From positions 682,001 to 746,000 of the forward strand of contig NZ_KQ954246.1 of assembly GCF_001519075.1 (NCBI RefSeq): a stretch of 64,000 bases of DNA. The letters are read 5' to 3'. Source of the stretch: Novosphingobium fuchskuhlense (GTDB lineage Bacteria > Pseudomonadota > Alphaproteobacteria > Sphingomonadales > Sphingomonadaceae). Below are positions 1-9,820 of this stretch, one piece after another (position 1 is the first letter of the stretch; each line of letters opens with the position of its first letter). The translations under genes and the position numbers were made by a program. The notes under the pieces were generated by a model that saw only the letters and a list, made by a program, of their open reading frames with translations, was not told where the DNA came from and did not search any database.

Positions 1-1686
1 AAGCTGGCGGACCGGCTGCACAACATGCGCACGCTGCATTACATCAAGAGCGAGGAAAAACGCCGCCGCATCGCGCGCGAGACGATGGATATCTATGCGC
101 CGCTGGCCGAGCGCGTCGGCATGTACGAATACATGCGCGAGATGCAGCTGCTGGCCTTCGAGCAGCTGGAGCCCGAGGCCTTTGCCACGATCACCGGGCG
201 GCTGGCTTCGATCAAGAGCGAGGAAGGCGGGCAGGTTGGCTCGATCGCGCTGTCGATCAAGCAGGCGCTGGCCGAGGCCGGGCTTAAGGTGGAGGTTTCG
301 GGCCGCGAGAAGCACCCCTTCTCGATCTGGCGCAAGATGGCCGAGCGCCACGTGAGCTTCGAGCAGATCACCGACATCATGGCCTTCCGCGTGCTGACCG
401 AGAGCGTCGAGGACTGCTACACCGCGCTCGGCGTGCTGCACCGGACCTGGCAGATGATCCCGGGGCGGTTCAAGGACTATGTCTCGACGCCGAAGATGAA
501 CGGCTACCGATCCCTGCACACCTCGCTGATCTACAACAACGCGATGCGCGTGGAAGTGCAGATCAAGACGCACGAGATGCACCGGATCAACGAGTTCGGC
601 CTTGCGGCGCACTGGGCCTACAAGCAGGGCGAGCTGCCCGACGGGCAGGTCGGCTGGGTGCGCGATCTGGTCGAGATCCTGGAAGCGAGCCACGATCCGG
701 ACGAGCTGCTCGAAAACACCAAGATGGCGATCTATCAGGACCGCATCTTTGCCTTCACCCCCAAGGGCGCGCTCTATCAGCTGCCCAAGGGCGCGACGCC
801 GATCGACTTTGCCTTTGCCGTGCACACCAATCTGGGCGCGCAGGCGGTGGGGGCGAAGATCAACGGGCGGCACGTGCCGCTGCGCACGCCGCTGGGCAAC
901 GGCGACGTGGTGGAAATCATCAAGAGCCGCAGTAGCGAGCCGCAGCTTTCGTGGCTGGCGTTTGTCGTCACCGGCAAGGCGCGCGCCGCGATCCGCCGCG
1001 CGGTGCGCCAGAAGGAACGCGCCGAGATCGCCGAGATCGGACGCAAGCTCTACGAGGAAATCGCCGACCGCCTGCCGAGCAAGATCGGCAAGAAAGCCCT
1101 GGCCGATGCGATCAAGCGCCTGAAGTATGCGAACGAGGAAGAGCTGATGGTCGCCATCGGCAGCGCCAAGATCGACGACCGGCAGGTAATGGAAGCGCTC
1201 GTACCCGGAAGTGCCAAGAACCTGCCCGCGAGCGAGAACTGGCCCAGCCAGCAGCGCGCGATCGCGGTGCGCGGCCTGACCCCGGGCATGGCATTCAAGC
1301 TGGCGGACTGCTGCCATCCGGTGCCGGGCGACCGCATCGTCGGCCTGAGGCGTGTGGGGCAGGGGGTGACGGTCCACGCGATCGACTGCCTCAGTCTGGC
1401 GAGCGGGATCGATGCCGACTGGATCGACCTTTCGTGGGACGCGCGCACCGACGGGGCGGTGGGGCGCATCCGGGCCGAGCTCTACAACCGGCCGGGGACG
1501 CTCGCCGAAATGGCGGGCGTCTTTGCCAAGAACCACGCCAATGTGGTGAACTTGGAAATGACCCAGCGCGAGAACCCGTTCCATACCTATGAAGTGGACC
1601 TTGAAGTGCGCGATCTGGCGCATCTGACGCGGATCGTGAGCGCGCTCAGGGCGAGCGACGCGGTAGCGCAGGCGGACCGGATCTGA
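1..1686 (+). CDS. rsh: Bifunctional (p)ppGpp synthase/hydrolase (RelA/SpoT homologue), 5' end missing
   Basis: The reading frame is open from base 1 and begins inside the HD hydrolase domain (KLADRLHNMRT), so the N-terminal part lies outside the window. The synthetase domain follows (HPFSIWRKM, DIMAFRV, NGYRSLHTSL), then a TGS domain (FAFTPKGALYQLPKGATPIDFAF), a Cys-rich linker (LADCCHPVPGDRIVG) and a C-terminal ACT domain. The intact HD motif and synthetase motifs together indicate the bifunctional alphaproteobacterial type that both makes and degrades the stringent-response alarmone. Only 8 bases separate its stop from the ATG of the next gene, so the two may be cotranscribed. The identification is secure; only the start is missing. 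Confidence 0.96.
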   Translation, partial: KLADRLHNMRTLHYIKSEEKRRRIARETMDIYAPLAERVGMYEYMREMQLLAFEQLEPEAFATITGRLASIKSEEGGQVGSIALSIKQALAEAGLKVEVSGREKHPFSIWRKMAERHVSFEQITDIMAFRVLTESVEDCYTALGVLHRTWQMIPGRFKDYVSTPKMNGYRSLHTSLIYNNAMRVEVQIKTHEMHRINEFGLAAHWAYKQGELPDGQVGWVRDLVEILEASHDPDELLENTKMAIYQDRIFAFTPKGALYQLPKGATPIDFAFAVHTNLGAQAVGAKINGRHVPLRTPLGNGDVVEIIKSRSSEPQLSWLAFVVTGKARAAIRRAVRQKERAEIAEIGRKLYEEIADRLPSKIGKKALADAIKRLKYANEEELMVAIGSAKIDDRQVMEALVPGSAKNLPASENWPSQQRAIAVRGLTPGMAFKLADCCHPVPGDRIVGLRRVGQGVTVHAIDCLSLASGIDADWIDLSWDARTDGAVGRIRAELYNRPGTLAEMAGVFAKNHANVVNLEMTQRENPFHTYEVDLEVRDLAHLTRIVSALRASDAVAQADRI

Positions 1687-1697
1687 GGGAGGCCGTG

Positions 1698-3206
1698 ATG
1701 CGCAAGATGGTCCTGCTGGCCGCGCTCGCGGCGCTGCTCCCCGCTTCGGCCCGCGCCGAGGGGGCGGCAGATGCCGCGACCCAGCAGTGGTGGGCGCTGA
1801 CGGAGGAGCTTTCCTCCGATGCGATGGAAGGGCGCGATACCGGCTCGCCGGGGTATGACCGCGCGGCGGCGCTGGTGGCGAAGCGCCTTGCGGCGGCGGG
1901 GCTGAAACCGGCGGGCGAGAGTGGCGGCTGGTTCCAGTCGATCCCTTTCGAGGACCGGCGGCTGGACGAGGCGCGTTCCCGGCTGACGATCGCCGGGAAG
2001 CGGCTTCGCTTCAATCGGGAGGTCCAGCTTTCGGGGCTGGAAAGCCTGCCAGCTGCGCTTTCCGCTGCGGCGACCTTTCGCGGTTACTGCGGCAAGAGCG
2101 AGCTCGGCGATGTGCGCGGCAAGCTGGTGGTCTGCTATGGCAGACCGGCGCCGGATCGGCTCAAGGGGTTTGATCGCGCTGCGGCGCTGCAGGCGGCGGG
2201 CGCGGCGGGGATGCTGCTGATTGCCGCGCCGGGGCTGCCGGGGGAACCGATCCGCTGGCCGTTTGCCTATTCGCGCAGCGTGACCCCGCTGGAGAGCGTG
2301 GTGAAAGCCAAGGCCGGGCCGCCGTTCCTGCAGGGCATCCTCAATCCCGATGCGCTGGGGCGCCTGACGGCGCGGGCGGACGAGATCCTGACAAGCGGCG
2401 CGGCGGGGGCGGACTTGCCGCGCGTGGAGCTGGGCGAGGCCAAGGCGGTGCTGGCGGTGACGCGGCGCGTGACGCGCTCGGCCAATGTGCTGGGCTTGCT
2501 GCCGGGGACCGATCCGGCGCTTGCCGATCAGGTGATCGTGATCTCCGCGCACCTCGATGGTTATGGCCGGGGCGAGCCGGTGCAGGGCGATGCGATCTAC
2601 AACGGCGCGCTCGATGATGCCGCCTATGTCGCGCTGATCGAGCAGTTTGCGGCGCTGCGCGGCGGCAAGGGGCTGAAGCGGCCGGTGCTCTTCGCGGTCT
2701 ATACGGGCGAGGAGAAGGGGCTCTGGGGCTCGCGCTGGTTTGTCGAGCACCCGACTGTACCGCTGGCTTCATTGGCTGCGGTGATCAACCTCGATCAGGT
2801 GCGCCCGCTCTATCCGCTGAAGCTGCTGACGGTGCATGGCCTCAAGGAAAGCACGCTGGGTGATCTGGTGCGGCAGGTTGCGCAGGCGCGGGGGATTGCG
2901 GTGCAGGAGGACCCCGAGCCCGAGCGCAATCTGCTGCGCCGGTCCGACAACTGGCCGCTGATGGAAGCGGGCGTGCCGGGCGCGAGCTTCGTCTTCGCGA
3001 CCTACGATGCAGCCTCGCGGGCGAAGTACCGCGACTGGTACGAGCGGCGCTACCACCACCCGGCGGACGATCTGACAACGCCGATCGACTGGCAGGCGGC
3101 GGCAGACTTCAACCGCTTCTTCATCGCGCTGACCGAAGCGGCGGCCGATGCGCCGCAGCCCATTGCGTGGCAGCCGGGCGGGCGACCGGTGACGGCACCG
3201 CGCTGA
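1698..3206 (+). CDS. Secreted M28 family zinc metallopeptidase
   Basis: A signal peptide (MRKMVLLAALAALLPASARA) precedes a protein of about 500 residues. The M28 metal-site pattern is visible: SAHLDGYG supplies His and an adjacent Asp, NGALDDA the bridging Asp, YTGEEKGLWGS the paired catalytic and metal Glu residues, and YHHPADD a late His. An insert resembling a protease-associated domain lies between the signal peptide and the catalytic core. The family contains aminopeptidases and glutamate carboxypeptidases; the substrate cannot be told from sequence. The ATG at 1698 is preferred over the GTG three bases earlier because a GAGGGAGG ribosome binding site lies 5 bases upstream. Confidence 0.9.
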   Translation: MRKMVLLAALAALLPASARAEGAADAATQQWWALTEELSSDAMEGRDTGSPGYDRAAALVAKRLAAAGLKPAGESGGWFQSIPFEDRRLDEARSRLTIAGKRLRFNREVQLSGLESLPAALSAAATFRGYCGKSELGDVRGKLVVCYGRPAPDRLKGFDRAAALQAAGAAGMLLIAAPGLPGEPIRWPFAYSRSVTPLESVVKAKAGPPFLQGILNPDALGRLTARADEILTSGAAGADLPRVELGEAKAVLAVTRRVTRSANVLGLLPGTDPALADQVIVISAHLDGYGRGEPVQGDAIYNGALDDAAYVALIEQFAALRGGKGLKRPVLFAVYTGEEKGLWGSRWFVEHPTVPLASLAAVINLDQVRPLYPLKLLTVHGLKESTLGDLVRQVAQARGIAVQEDPEPERNLLRRSDNWPLMEAGVPGASFVFATYDAASRAKYRDWYERRYHHPADDLTTPIDWQAAADFNRFFIALTEAAADAPQPIAWQPGGRPVTAPR

Positions 3207-3240
3207 GGCGGTACGTGCGCGCGGGCCGCCCTGTCAGCGA

Positions 3241-4431
3241 TCAGAAATCCAGCAGGATATCGCTGTAGAGCAGCGTGGGACTGCCTGTCAGCGTGGCGAA
3301 GAGAACGGCGTCGGTTCCGCCCGCACCGTCCGCATCGTAGTAGAGCGTGCCGTTGGAGGTGTTGTAGACGATGTGATCATCCGCATCGTGCGCCGCCTTG
3401 GCGCCTGCTGCCGCGTAGAACTCGCCCTTGGTCAGGACCGAGCCGGCCTTGCCGATCAGCCCGGAATAGATCGAGGCGCTCAGCACCAGCTTGTCGCCCT
3501 CGGCGTGGCTGAAATCGGTTATCGTGTCGGCGTTGTTGATCGCCGGGGTGGTGTGGAACAGGAACTTGTCCTTGCCCGCGCCGCCGGTGAGCGTGTCCTT
3601 GCCCAGTTCGCCGTAGATCAGATCGTTGCCGCCAAGGCCGTTGATCACGTCCGAACCGTTCATGCCGATGATTTCGTTGTTGCCGCCGGTGCCGGTCAGG
3701 GTGTCGCCAGCCCGGCCGCCATAGAGGCGCTCGATGCCGGAAAGGGTATCCTTGCCCGCGCCGCCGGTATCCTGCTGCGTCTTGATCGAAAGGTTCACCG
3801 TGACGGCAGCGCCGATATCGAAATAGGAGGCCGTGTCCGTGCCCGCGCCGCCCGACAGCACGTCGTTGCCGAGCCCGCCGTCCAGCTGGTCGTCTCCGGC
3901 GCCGCCATAGATCTTATCATCGCCGCTGCCGCCATAAATTGTATCATCGCCGCCGTTGCCATAGATCACGTCGTTGCCGCCGAGGCCGTCGAAATAGTCG
4001 TAGGTCGACGAGAGATTGATCCTGTCGTTGCCCGCAAACAGGCTGGCGAAGAACTTCGCGTCGTCGCTGGTCGATGTGGAGGCCATGACGCCGGCAATGT
4101 CGGTTGCGGCGACCTTGATGCCCTTGATCGTCCAGGCCGGGGCCGACAGATCGTCGATCGCGCCAGTATAGAGGCCGAGGCCGGTCACCGTGCCGCCAGT
4201 GAGCTTGTCGGCCGGGGAAACGGTGAGGCTGGTGCCGCGAAAATAGGCAGTGCTGTCAATGGGCAACTGGATGAACGTCTGAAAACCGTAGGCGGCAACA
4301 TCCTGATAGGTGACCCCGTCGATGGCCGTGTTGACGTTGTCCGAGAATTTGAACCCGGTCTTGTTTGGCAGGATCTGCGAGATGTTGAAGTCGAGGCTGA
4401 AGAAGGCCTCGTTCGCCGTGAATATGGTCAT
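3241..4431 (-). CDS. RTX-type calcium-binding protein, probably exported by a type I secretion system
   Basis: This 396-residue protein has no N-terminal signal peptide. Two blocks of glycine/aspartate nonapeptide repeats occupy about residues 149-199 and 237-288 (GGNDVIYGNGGDDTIYGG and similar), the calcium-binding parallel beta-roll. The C-terminal 110 residues (DTITDFSHAEGDKLVL onwards) look like the serralysin-type C-terminal domain, and the chain ends in DILLDF, a hydrophobic tail typical of type I secretion substrates. The first 130 residues match no domain I recognise and show no protease or lipase motif. No exporter genes lie nearby. It may be a structural or adhesive extracellular protein rather than an enzyme. 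Confidence 0.85.
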   Translation of the reverse strand: MTIFTANEAFFSLDFNISQILPNKTGFKFSDNVNTAIDGVTYQDVAAYGFQTFIQLPIDSTAYFRGTSLTVSPADKLTGGTVTGLGLYTGAIDDLSAPAWTIKGIKVAATDIAGVMASTSTSDDAKFFASLFAGNDRINLSSTYDYFDGLGGNDVIYGNGGDDTIYGGSGDDKIYGGAGDDQLDGGLGNDVLSGGAGTDTASYFDIGAAVTVNLSIKTQQDTGGAGKDTLSGIERLYGGRAGDTLTGTGGNNEIIGMNGSDVINGLGGNDLIYGELGKDTLTGGAGKDKFLFHTTPAINNADTITDFSHAEGDKLVLSASIYSGLIGKAGSVLTKGEFYAAAGAKAAHDADDHIVYNTSNGTLYYDADGAGGTDAVLFATLTGSPTLLYSDILLDF

Positions 4432-4660
4432 GCGTTCCCCCGTGGAAATGATGGGTCGTAGGATCCGATGCCATGGCCGACAGGACCGGCGGCCATGGCC
4501 GTGCGCTTGTGGTGGCAGGGATTGGCGCGCGGCATCCCTGCGTGCTTATCGTGTCCGGGGCTCGACCAGCGCCTCCGAGGGACTGTAGCCCCACATGCGT
4601 TACGTAGCGCATTCTGGCGCGCCTGTTCGTTACAATTGCTGTGAGGGAGCCACGCGGACG

Positions 4661-4694
4661 CAGAAAGGCCCTGCCCGACAGGTCGGACAGGGCC
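4661..4694 (-). terminator. Rho-independent terminator of the RcnB-like gene
   Basis: Arms 4667-4679 and 4682-4694 form a 13-bp stem with one mismatch and a 2-base loop. On the minus strand the stem is followed by TTTCTG. It lies 33 bases after the stop of the RcnB-like gene. The rest of 4432-4726 shows no gene and should hold the promoter of the RTX gene. Confidence 0.7.
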
Positions 4695-4726
4695 GCAAAT
4701 GGTTCGATGATGCCGCGACCGGGGCT

Positions 4727-5863
4727 CTACCAGAAAATGTCGTAGATCGCGTCGACGACTTCGCCGGTGTAGATATCGACGAGCAGCGCGTCGTCGTAGT
4801 AGCGCACCCAGCGATAGGGACCCCAGGCCGGGGGCAGGCGATAGGCGTAAGGATCGGCGATCCAGTAGCGCTGATCGTAGAACGGCGCGCCGATGATCAC
4901 GCCGATGCCGAAGCGGCTGTAGCTGTAGTCCTGCCATGGCGCGTAGTAGAGGCCGAGGCTGAAGGTTGTGCGGTTGCGGCTGCGCCAACGCTGCCAGTCA
5001 TAGCGGTTGTCGTGCCGCCAGCCGTCGCGGTCCCACGCCCGCCCGTCGTTGTTGTAACCCCAGCCCCGATCGTTGCCGCGCCAGCCGTTGTTGTAGCCCC
5101 AGCCGTTGCCGCGGTTCTGCTGCCAGCTCCGATCCCAATTGCGGTCGCGATTACCGTTGTTGTCGCGCCAGCTGTTGGCGCCGCGATTGGTATCGCGGTA
5201 CCACTGCCCGCCGCGGTCCTGCCGCCAGGTGCCGTTTTCGGCGTGATACCAGCGGCCCTGGTTGTCCTGATTCCAAGACTGCCCGCGACCATCGGCGGGC
5301 CTGCCATCGTTCGGGCGACCGGTGTTCGGCCTGCCATCATTGGGCCTGCCATCATTGGGCCGACCGCCGGGGTTGCGGTCCTGCCAGGCGGGTGTGCTGG
5401 TGCCGCCCTGACCACCCTGTACCCAGCCGCCAGGGCGGCCGAAGGCAGGCTGGCCGGCGGGGTTCACGCCGTTGCCACGATCACCGCGTTCGCGGTCGCC
5501 CCGCCCGCTGTCGCCCCTCCATGCAGGCTGGCCATTCCAGCCGCCCGGGTTCGCCGACGGCTGGCGGGAGGGCTGCGGCGCCTGCGATCCTTGCGAGAAG
5601 GTGGGCCGGCCGGCCCAGCTCGGCTGCGGATTGGCAGCGGGGCTGCGGCTCTGCCACGCCGGAGCCTGCGTCTGCGCGGGCCGTACCGCCGGCATGCTGG
5701 GACGCGGCATGGCAGGCGGCGCGCTGCGCTCCATGCCGCGCGCCGCCGGACCGCGCTGGTCTCGCTCCTGCGCCACAGCGGAGGCCGGAATGAGCGCCGC
5801 CGTGCCCAAGGCAAGCGCGAGAAGGGCGGAAGCACTGCTCTTGAAAACGGACTTGGCGGCCAT
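4727..5863 (-). CDS. RcnB-like periplasmic protein with a long Trp/Gly/Asn/Arg-rich region
   Basis: A clear signal peptide (AAKSVFKSSASALLALALG, then ASAVAQ) is followed by about 250 residues of low-complexity sequence rich in W, G, N, R and D, including a tandem GRPNDGRPNDGRPNTG stretch. The last 80 residues (RFGIGVIIGAPFYDQRYW to DAIYDIFW) match the RcnB family, named after a periplasmic protein that tunes nickel/cobalt efflux in E. coli. Most sphingomonad members have no proven metal role, so the family label is safer than the function. An upstream in-frame start exists, but the ATG at 5863 gives the canonical signal peptide. Confidence 0.82.
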   Translation of the reverse strand: MAAKSVFKSSASALLALALGTAALIPASAVAQERDQRGPAARGMERSAPPAMPRPSMPAVRPAQTQAPAWQSRSPAANPQPSWAGRPTFSQGSQAPQPSRQPSANPGGWNGQPAWRGDSGRGDRERGDRGNGVNPAGQPAFGRPGGWVQGGQGGTSTPAWQDRNPGGRPNDGRPNDGRPNTGRPNDGRPADGRGQSWNQDNQGRWYHAENGTWRQDRGGQWYRDTNRGANSWRDNNGNRDRNWDRSWQQNRGNGWGYNNGWRGNDRGWGYNNDGRAWDRDGWRHDNRYDWQRWRSRNRTTFSLGLYYAPWQDYSYSRFGIGVIIGAPFYDQRYWIADPYAYRLPPAWGPYRWVRYYDDALLVDIYTGEVVDAIYDIFW

Positions 5864-6007
5864 GGTGACGGCTCCGGTTTGGCTGAAGCGCAATTCGATT
5901 CAGCGTGTCATAGGATTGTATTTATCCGAGTCGCGCTGTCGCGGGAATGAACCAAGGGGATGGCCTACCATTCAGGTTGGCAAGCAGATTTTCGAGGAGG
6001 AACGGAA

Positions 6008-6598
6008 TTGGAGGTGACGCTCGATGGCGTACTTGCCGATGCGGTCCGGCGGTTGGCGACAGCCGTGCGCGACCGCAGGAACGCGATGCACACGCCCGTG
6101 GTGGGGACGGCGGATGGCGATCTGCGCATGATGGTGCTGCGCGAGGCGACCGCCGACCTTGCCGTACTGCGCTTTCACACCGATCTGCGCAGCCCCAAGG
6201 CCACATTGATCGGCGGCGGGGGCATGGTTTCGGTGCTCGCCTACGATCCCGACGCCCGCGTGCAGCTGCGCATGCGCGGGACCGGGCGGATCGAGCACGC
6301 GGGCCCTGTGGCCGATGCCGCATGGAGCAAGACCGCGCCCTCGAGCCGCCGCTGCTACCTTGCGGAGACCAGGCCCGGCGGCGCGCTGGAGGCTGCCGGC
6401 TCCGCCATCCCGGACGCGTTCGCCTGCCGCAGTCCGGCGCTGGACGAGACGCTGCCCGGACGCGGCAACTTTGCCGTGCTGCTGGTGGAAGTGCGCAGCC
6501 TCGACTGGCTCAGGCTGGACCGCGAAGGCGGCATCCGCGCGCGCTTTGCCCGCCCGGATGCCGGTGCGCCGTGGCGCGGCGAATGGATCGCGCCGTGA
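6008..6598 (+). CDS. Pyridoxamine-5'-phosphate-oxidase-like FMN-binding protein
   Basis: The protein has the split-barrel flavin fold pattern: RRNAMHTPVVG, a strand with MMVLREAT, LRFHTDLRSPK, then VQLRMRGTGRIE and a C-terminal WLRLDREGGIRARF. This resembles the PNPOx-like Alr4036-type FMN-binding domain. The true PNPOx is usually longer and takes part in vitamin B6 salvage, so an uncharacterised flavin reductase or oxidase is equally possible. The start is debatable. An ATG at 5960 has its purine-rich stretch directly abutting it. A TTG at 6008 in the same frame follows a near-perfect GAGGAGGAA at 5-base spacing, and I chose it. Confidence 0.75.
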   Translation: MEVTLDGVLADAVRRLATAVRDRRNAMHTPVVGTADGDLRMMVLREATADLAVLRFHTDLRSPKATLIGGGGMVSVLAYDPDARVQLRMRGTGRIEHAGPVADAAWSKTAPSSRRCYLAETRPGGALEAAGSAIPDAFACRSPALDETLPGRGNFAVLLVEVRSLDWLRLDREGGIRARFARPDAGAPWRGEWIAP

Positions 6599-6625
6599 CG
6601 GGCCCCGCCTGAACGGGGCGAACCC

Positions 6626-8299
<1,674 letters not shown>

Positions 8300-8414
8300 C
8301 GGGGTCCTCGCGTATTCGAAAAACAGGAATTGCCGCGCGCTCTACAGGTGAGCGCGCGGTGGGGCAAGCGGGGTGCGGCTGGGTAGCGCGGGGCTGGGCA
8401 GGGCCCGGCCAGTG

Positions 8415-8434
8415 GCCCCCGCCGAGGCGGGGGC
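8415..8434. repeat. Perfect GC-rich inverted repeat downstream of the thiolase gene
   Basis: GCCCCCGCC and GGCGGGGGC form a 9-bp perfect stem around a GA loop, 11 bases beyond the thiolase stop. There is no T-run on either side, so it is not a standard intrinsic terminator. It may block 3' exonucleases or be a dispersed hairpin repeat. Confidence 0.5.
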
Positions 8435-8444
8435 GCAGGTTGGA

Positions 8445-9695
8445 TCAGAGGCGTTCGATGATGATCGCGGGGGCCATGCCGCCCGCGGCGCACATCGTGA
8501 CGAGGCCATAGCGGCCGCCGGAGCGCTCCAGCTCATCGAGCGCGGTGCCGATGAGGATCGAGCCGGTGGCGCCGATCGGGTGGCCGAGCGCCATGGCGCC
8601 GCCGTTGATGTTCACCTTGGCGCGGTCGAGATCGAGATCACGGATGAACTTCTCGGCCACGACGGCGAAGGCCTCGTTGATTTCCCAGACGTCGATGTCT
8701 TCCTTGGTGAGGCCCGCCTTGGCGAGGACTTTCTTGGCCGCCGGCACCGGCGCGTTGAGCATCAGCGTCGGATCATCGCCCTGGTTGGCATAGGCGACGA
8801 TGCGCGCGCGAGGCTTGAGCCCATGCTTTTCGGCATAGGTGGGCGAGGTGATGAGCAGCGCGGCGGCGCCATCGACGACGCCAGAGGAATTGCCGGCGTG
8901 GTGAACGGGCTTGATGTCCACATCCGGATAGCGGCGGTTGATCTGCTTGCGGAAGGTCATCCCGCCGCCGAGGTCGAAGTCCATCATCGCGGCAAAGGCG
9001 GGCTTGAGGCTGGCGAGGCCTTCGGCGGTCGTTTCGGGACGGGGGAATTCCTCGTGATCGAGCGCGACAGTGCCGTCTTCATTCAGCACGGGGACGACCG
9101 ACTTGTTGAAGCGGCCTTCCTTGATCGCCACGTCGGCGCGCTGCTGGCTGACGAGGGCGAGCGCATCGAGCGCTTCGCGGCTGATGCCTTCGATGGTGGC
9201 GATGGCATCGCCGCAGATGCCCTGGTGCGACTGCGGGTGGAGCGCATCGAGCGCCGCGTTGCCCGAGCCCATGAGGCGCGGCGGGAAGCCGGCATTGGCT
9301 TCAGCGGCGGCGTTGGCGGCGGTGAAGCTCATCATTTCGGTGCCGCCGGCGATCACGCAATCTTCCATGCCCGACATGACGGTGGCCGCGGCAAGGTTCA
9401 CCGAGGTGATGCCGCCGCCGCAGAAGCGGTCGAGCGTGGTGCCGCTGGCGGTGATGTTGTAGCCCGCCGCGAGAGCTGCCATGCGGCCAAGGTCGCCGCC
9501 CTGCTTGCCGACCTGCGACGAGGTCGACCAGATGATATCATCCACCGTGCCGGTATCGAGGTTGTTGCGCTCCGCGATCGCCTTCATGACCGTGGCAGCG
9601 AGGTGCTGCGGGTGCAGGTGCGACAGCGCGCCCTTGCCGGGCTTGCCAACCCCGCGCGGGGTGCGGACGGCGTCAATGATATAGGCTTCGGCCAT
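8445..9695 (-). CDS. Thiolase family acetyl-CoA C-acyltransferase
   Basis: The chain starts AEAYIIDAVRTPRGVGKPGKG after Met, the usual thiolase N-terminus. The acyl-accepting cysteine lies in DRFCGGGITSVN near residue 90, NEAFAVV precedes the GGAMALGHPIGATGS histidine motif near 370, and the proton-transfer cysteine lies in MCAAGGMA near 401. All catalytic residues are present. It cleaves 3-ketoacyl-CoA with CoA in beta-oxidation or condenses acetyl-CoA; sequence alone does not separate these roles. An upstream in-frame start exists, but the ATG at 9695 has a GGGAGAGAG ribosome binding site. A palindrome at 9715-9730 overlaps its promoter region and resembles one before the enoyl-CoA hydratase gene, which supports a beta-oxidation role. 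Confidence 0.93.
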   Translation of the reverse strand: MAEAYIIDAVRTPRGVGKPGKGALSHLHPQHLAATVMKAIAERNNLDTGTVDDIIWSTSSQVGKQGGDLGRMAALAAGYNITASGTTLDRFCGGGITSVNLAAATVMSGMEDCVIAGGTEMMSFTAANAAAEANAGFPPRLMGSGNAALDALHPQSHQGICGDAIATIEGISREALDALALVSQQRADVAIKEGRFNKSVVPVLNEDGTVALDHEEFPRPETTAEGLASLKPAFAAMMDFDLGGGMTFRKQINRRYPDVDIKPVHHAGNSSGVVDGAAALLITSPTYAEKHGLKPRARIVAYANQGDDPTLMLNAPVPAAKKVLAKAGLTKEDIDVWEINEAFAVVAEKFIRDLDLDRAKVNINGGAMALGHPIGATGSILIGTALDELERSGGRYGLVTMCAAGGMAPAIIIERL

Positions 9696-9714
9696 GGACT
9701 CTCTCCCAAATGCG

Positions 9715-9730
9715 TTAATCGAGCGATTAA
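9715..9730. promoter_or_regulatory. Putative operator: 7+7 bp inverted repeat upstream of the thiolase gene
   Basis: TTAATCGAGCGATTAA is a perfect palindrome with 7-bp arms and an AG spacer, 20 bases upstream of the thiolase ATG. The same right half and spacing recur before the enoyl-CoA hydratase gene (14999-15014). Size and symmetry suit a TetR-family dimer. The regulator is not in this window. Confidence 0.6.
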
Positions 9731-9820
9731 ACACCTGCGCGCGCCTGTGCAAGGGGGAACCTCGACAGCGGAGCGGGGGGAGGCCTATGCTATGCGCACT
9801 TCACCTACAGGAGCCCCCCG

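Noticed and set aside
1587..2750. A long minus-strand frame across the M28 peptidase gene
   Set aside because: Arg/Pro/Ala-rich composition and no start signal; the peptidase motifs are on the plus strand.
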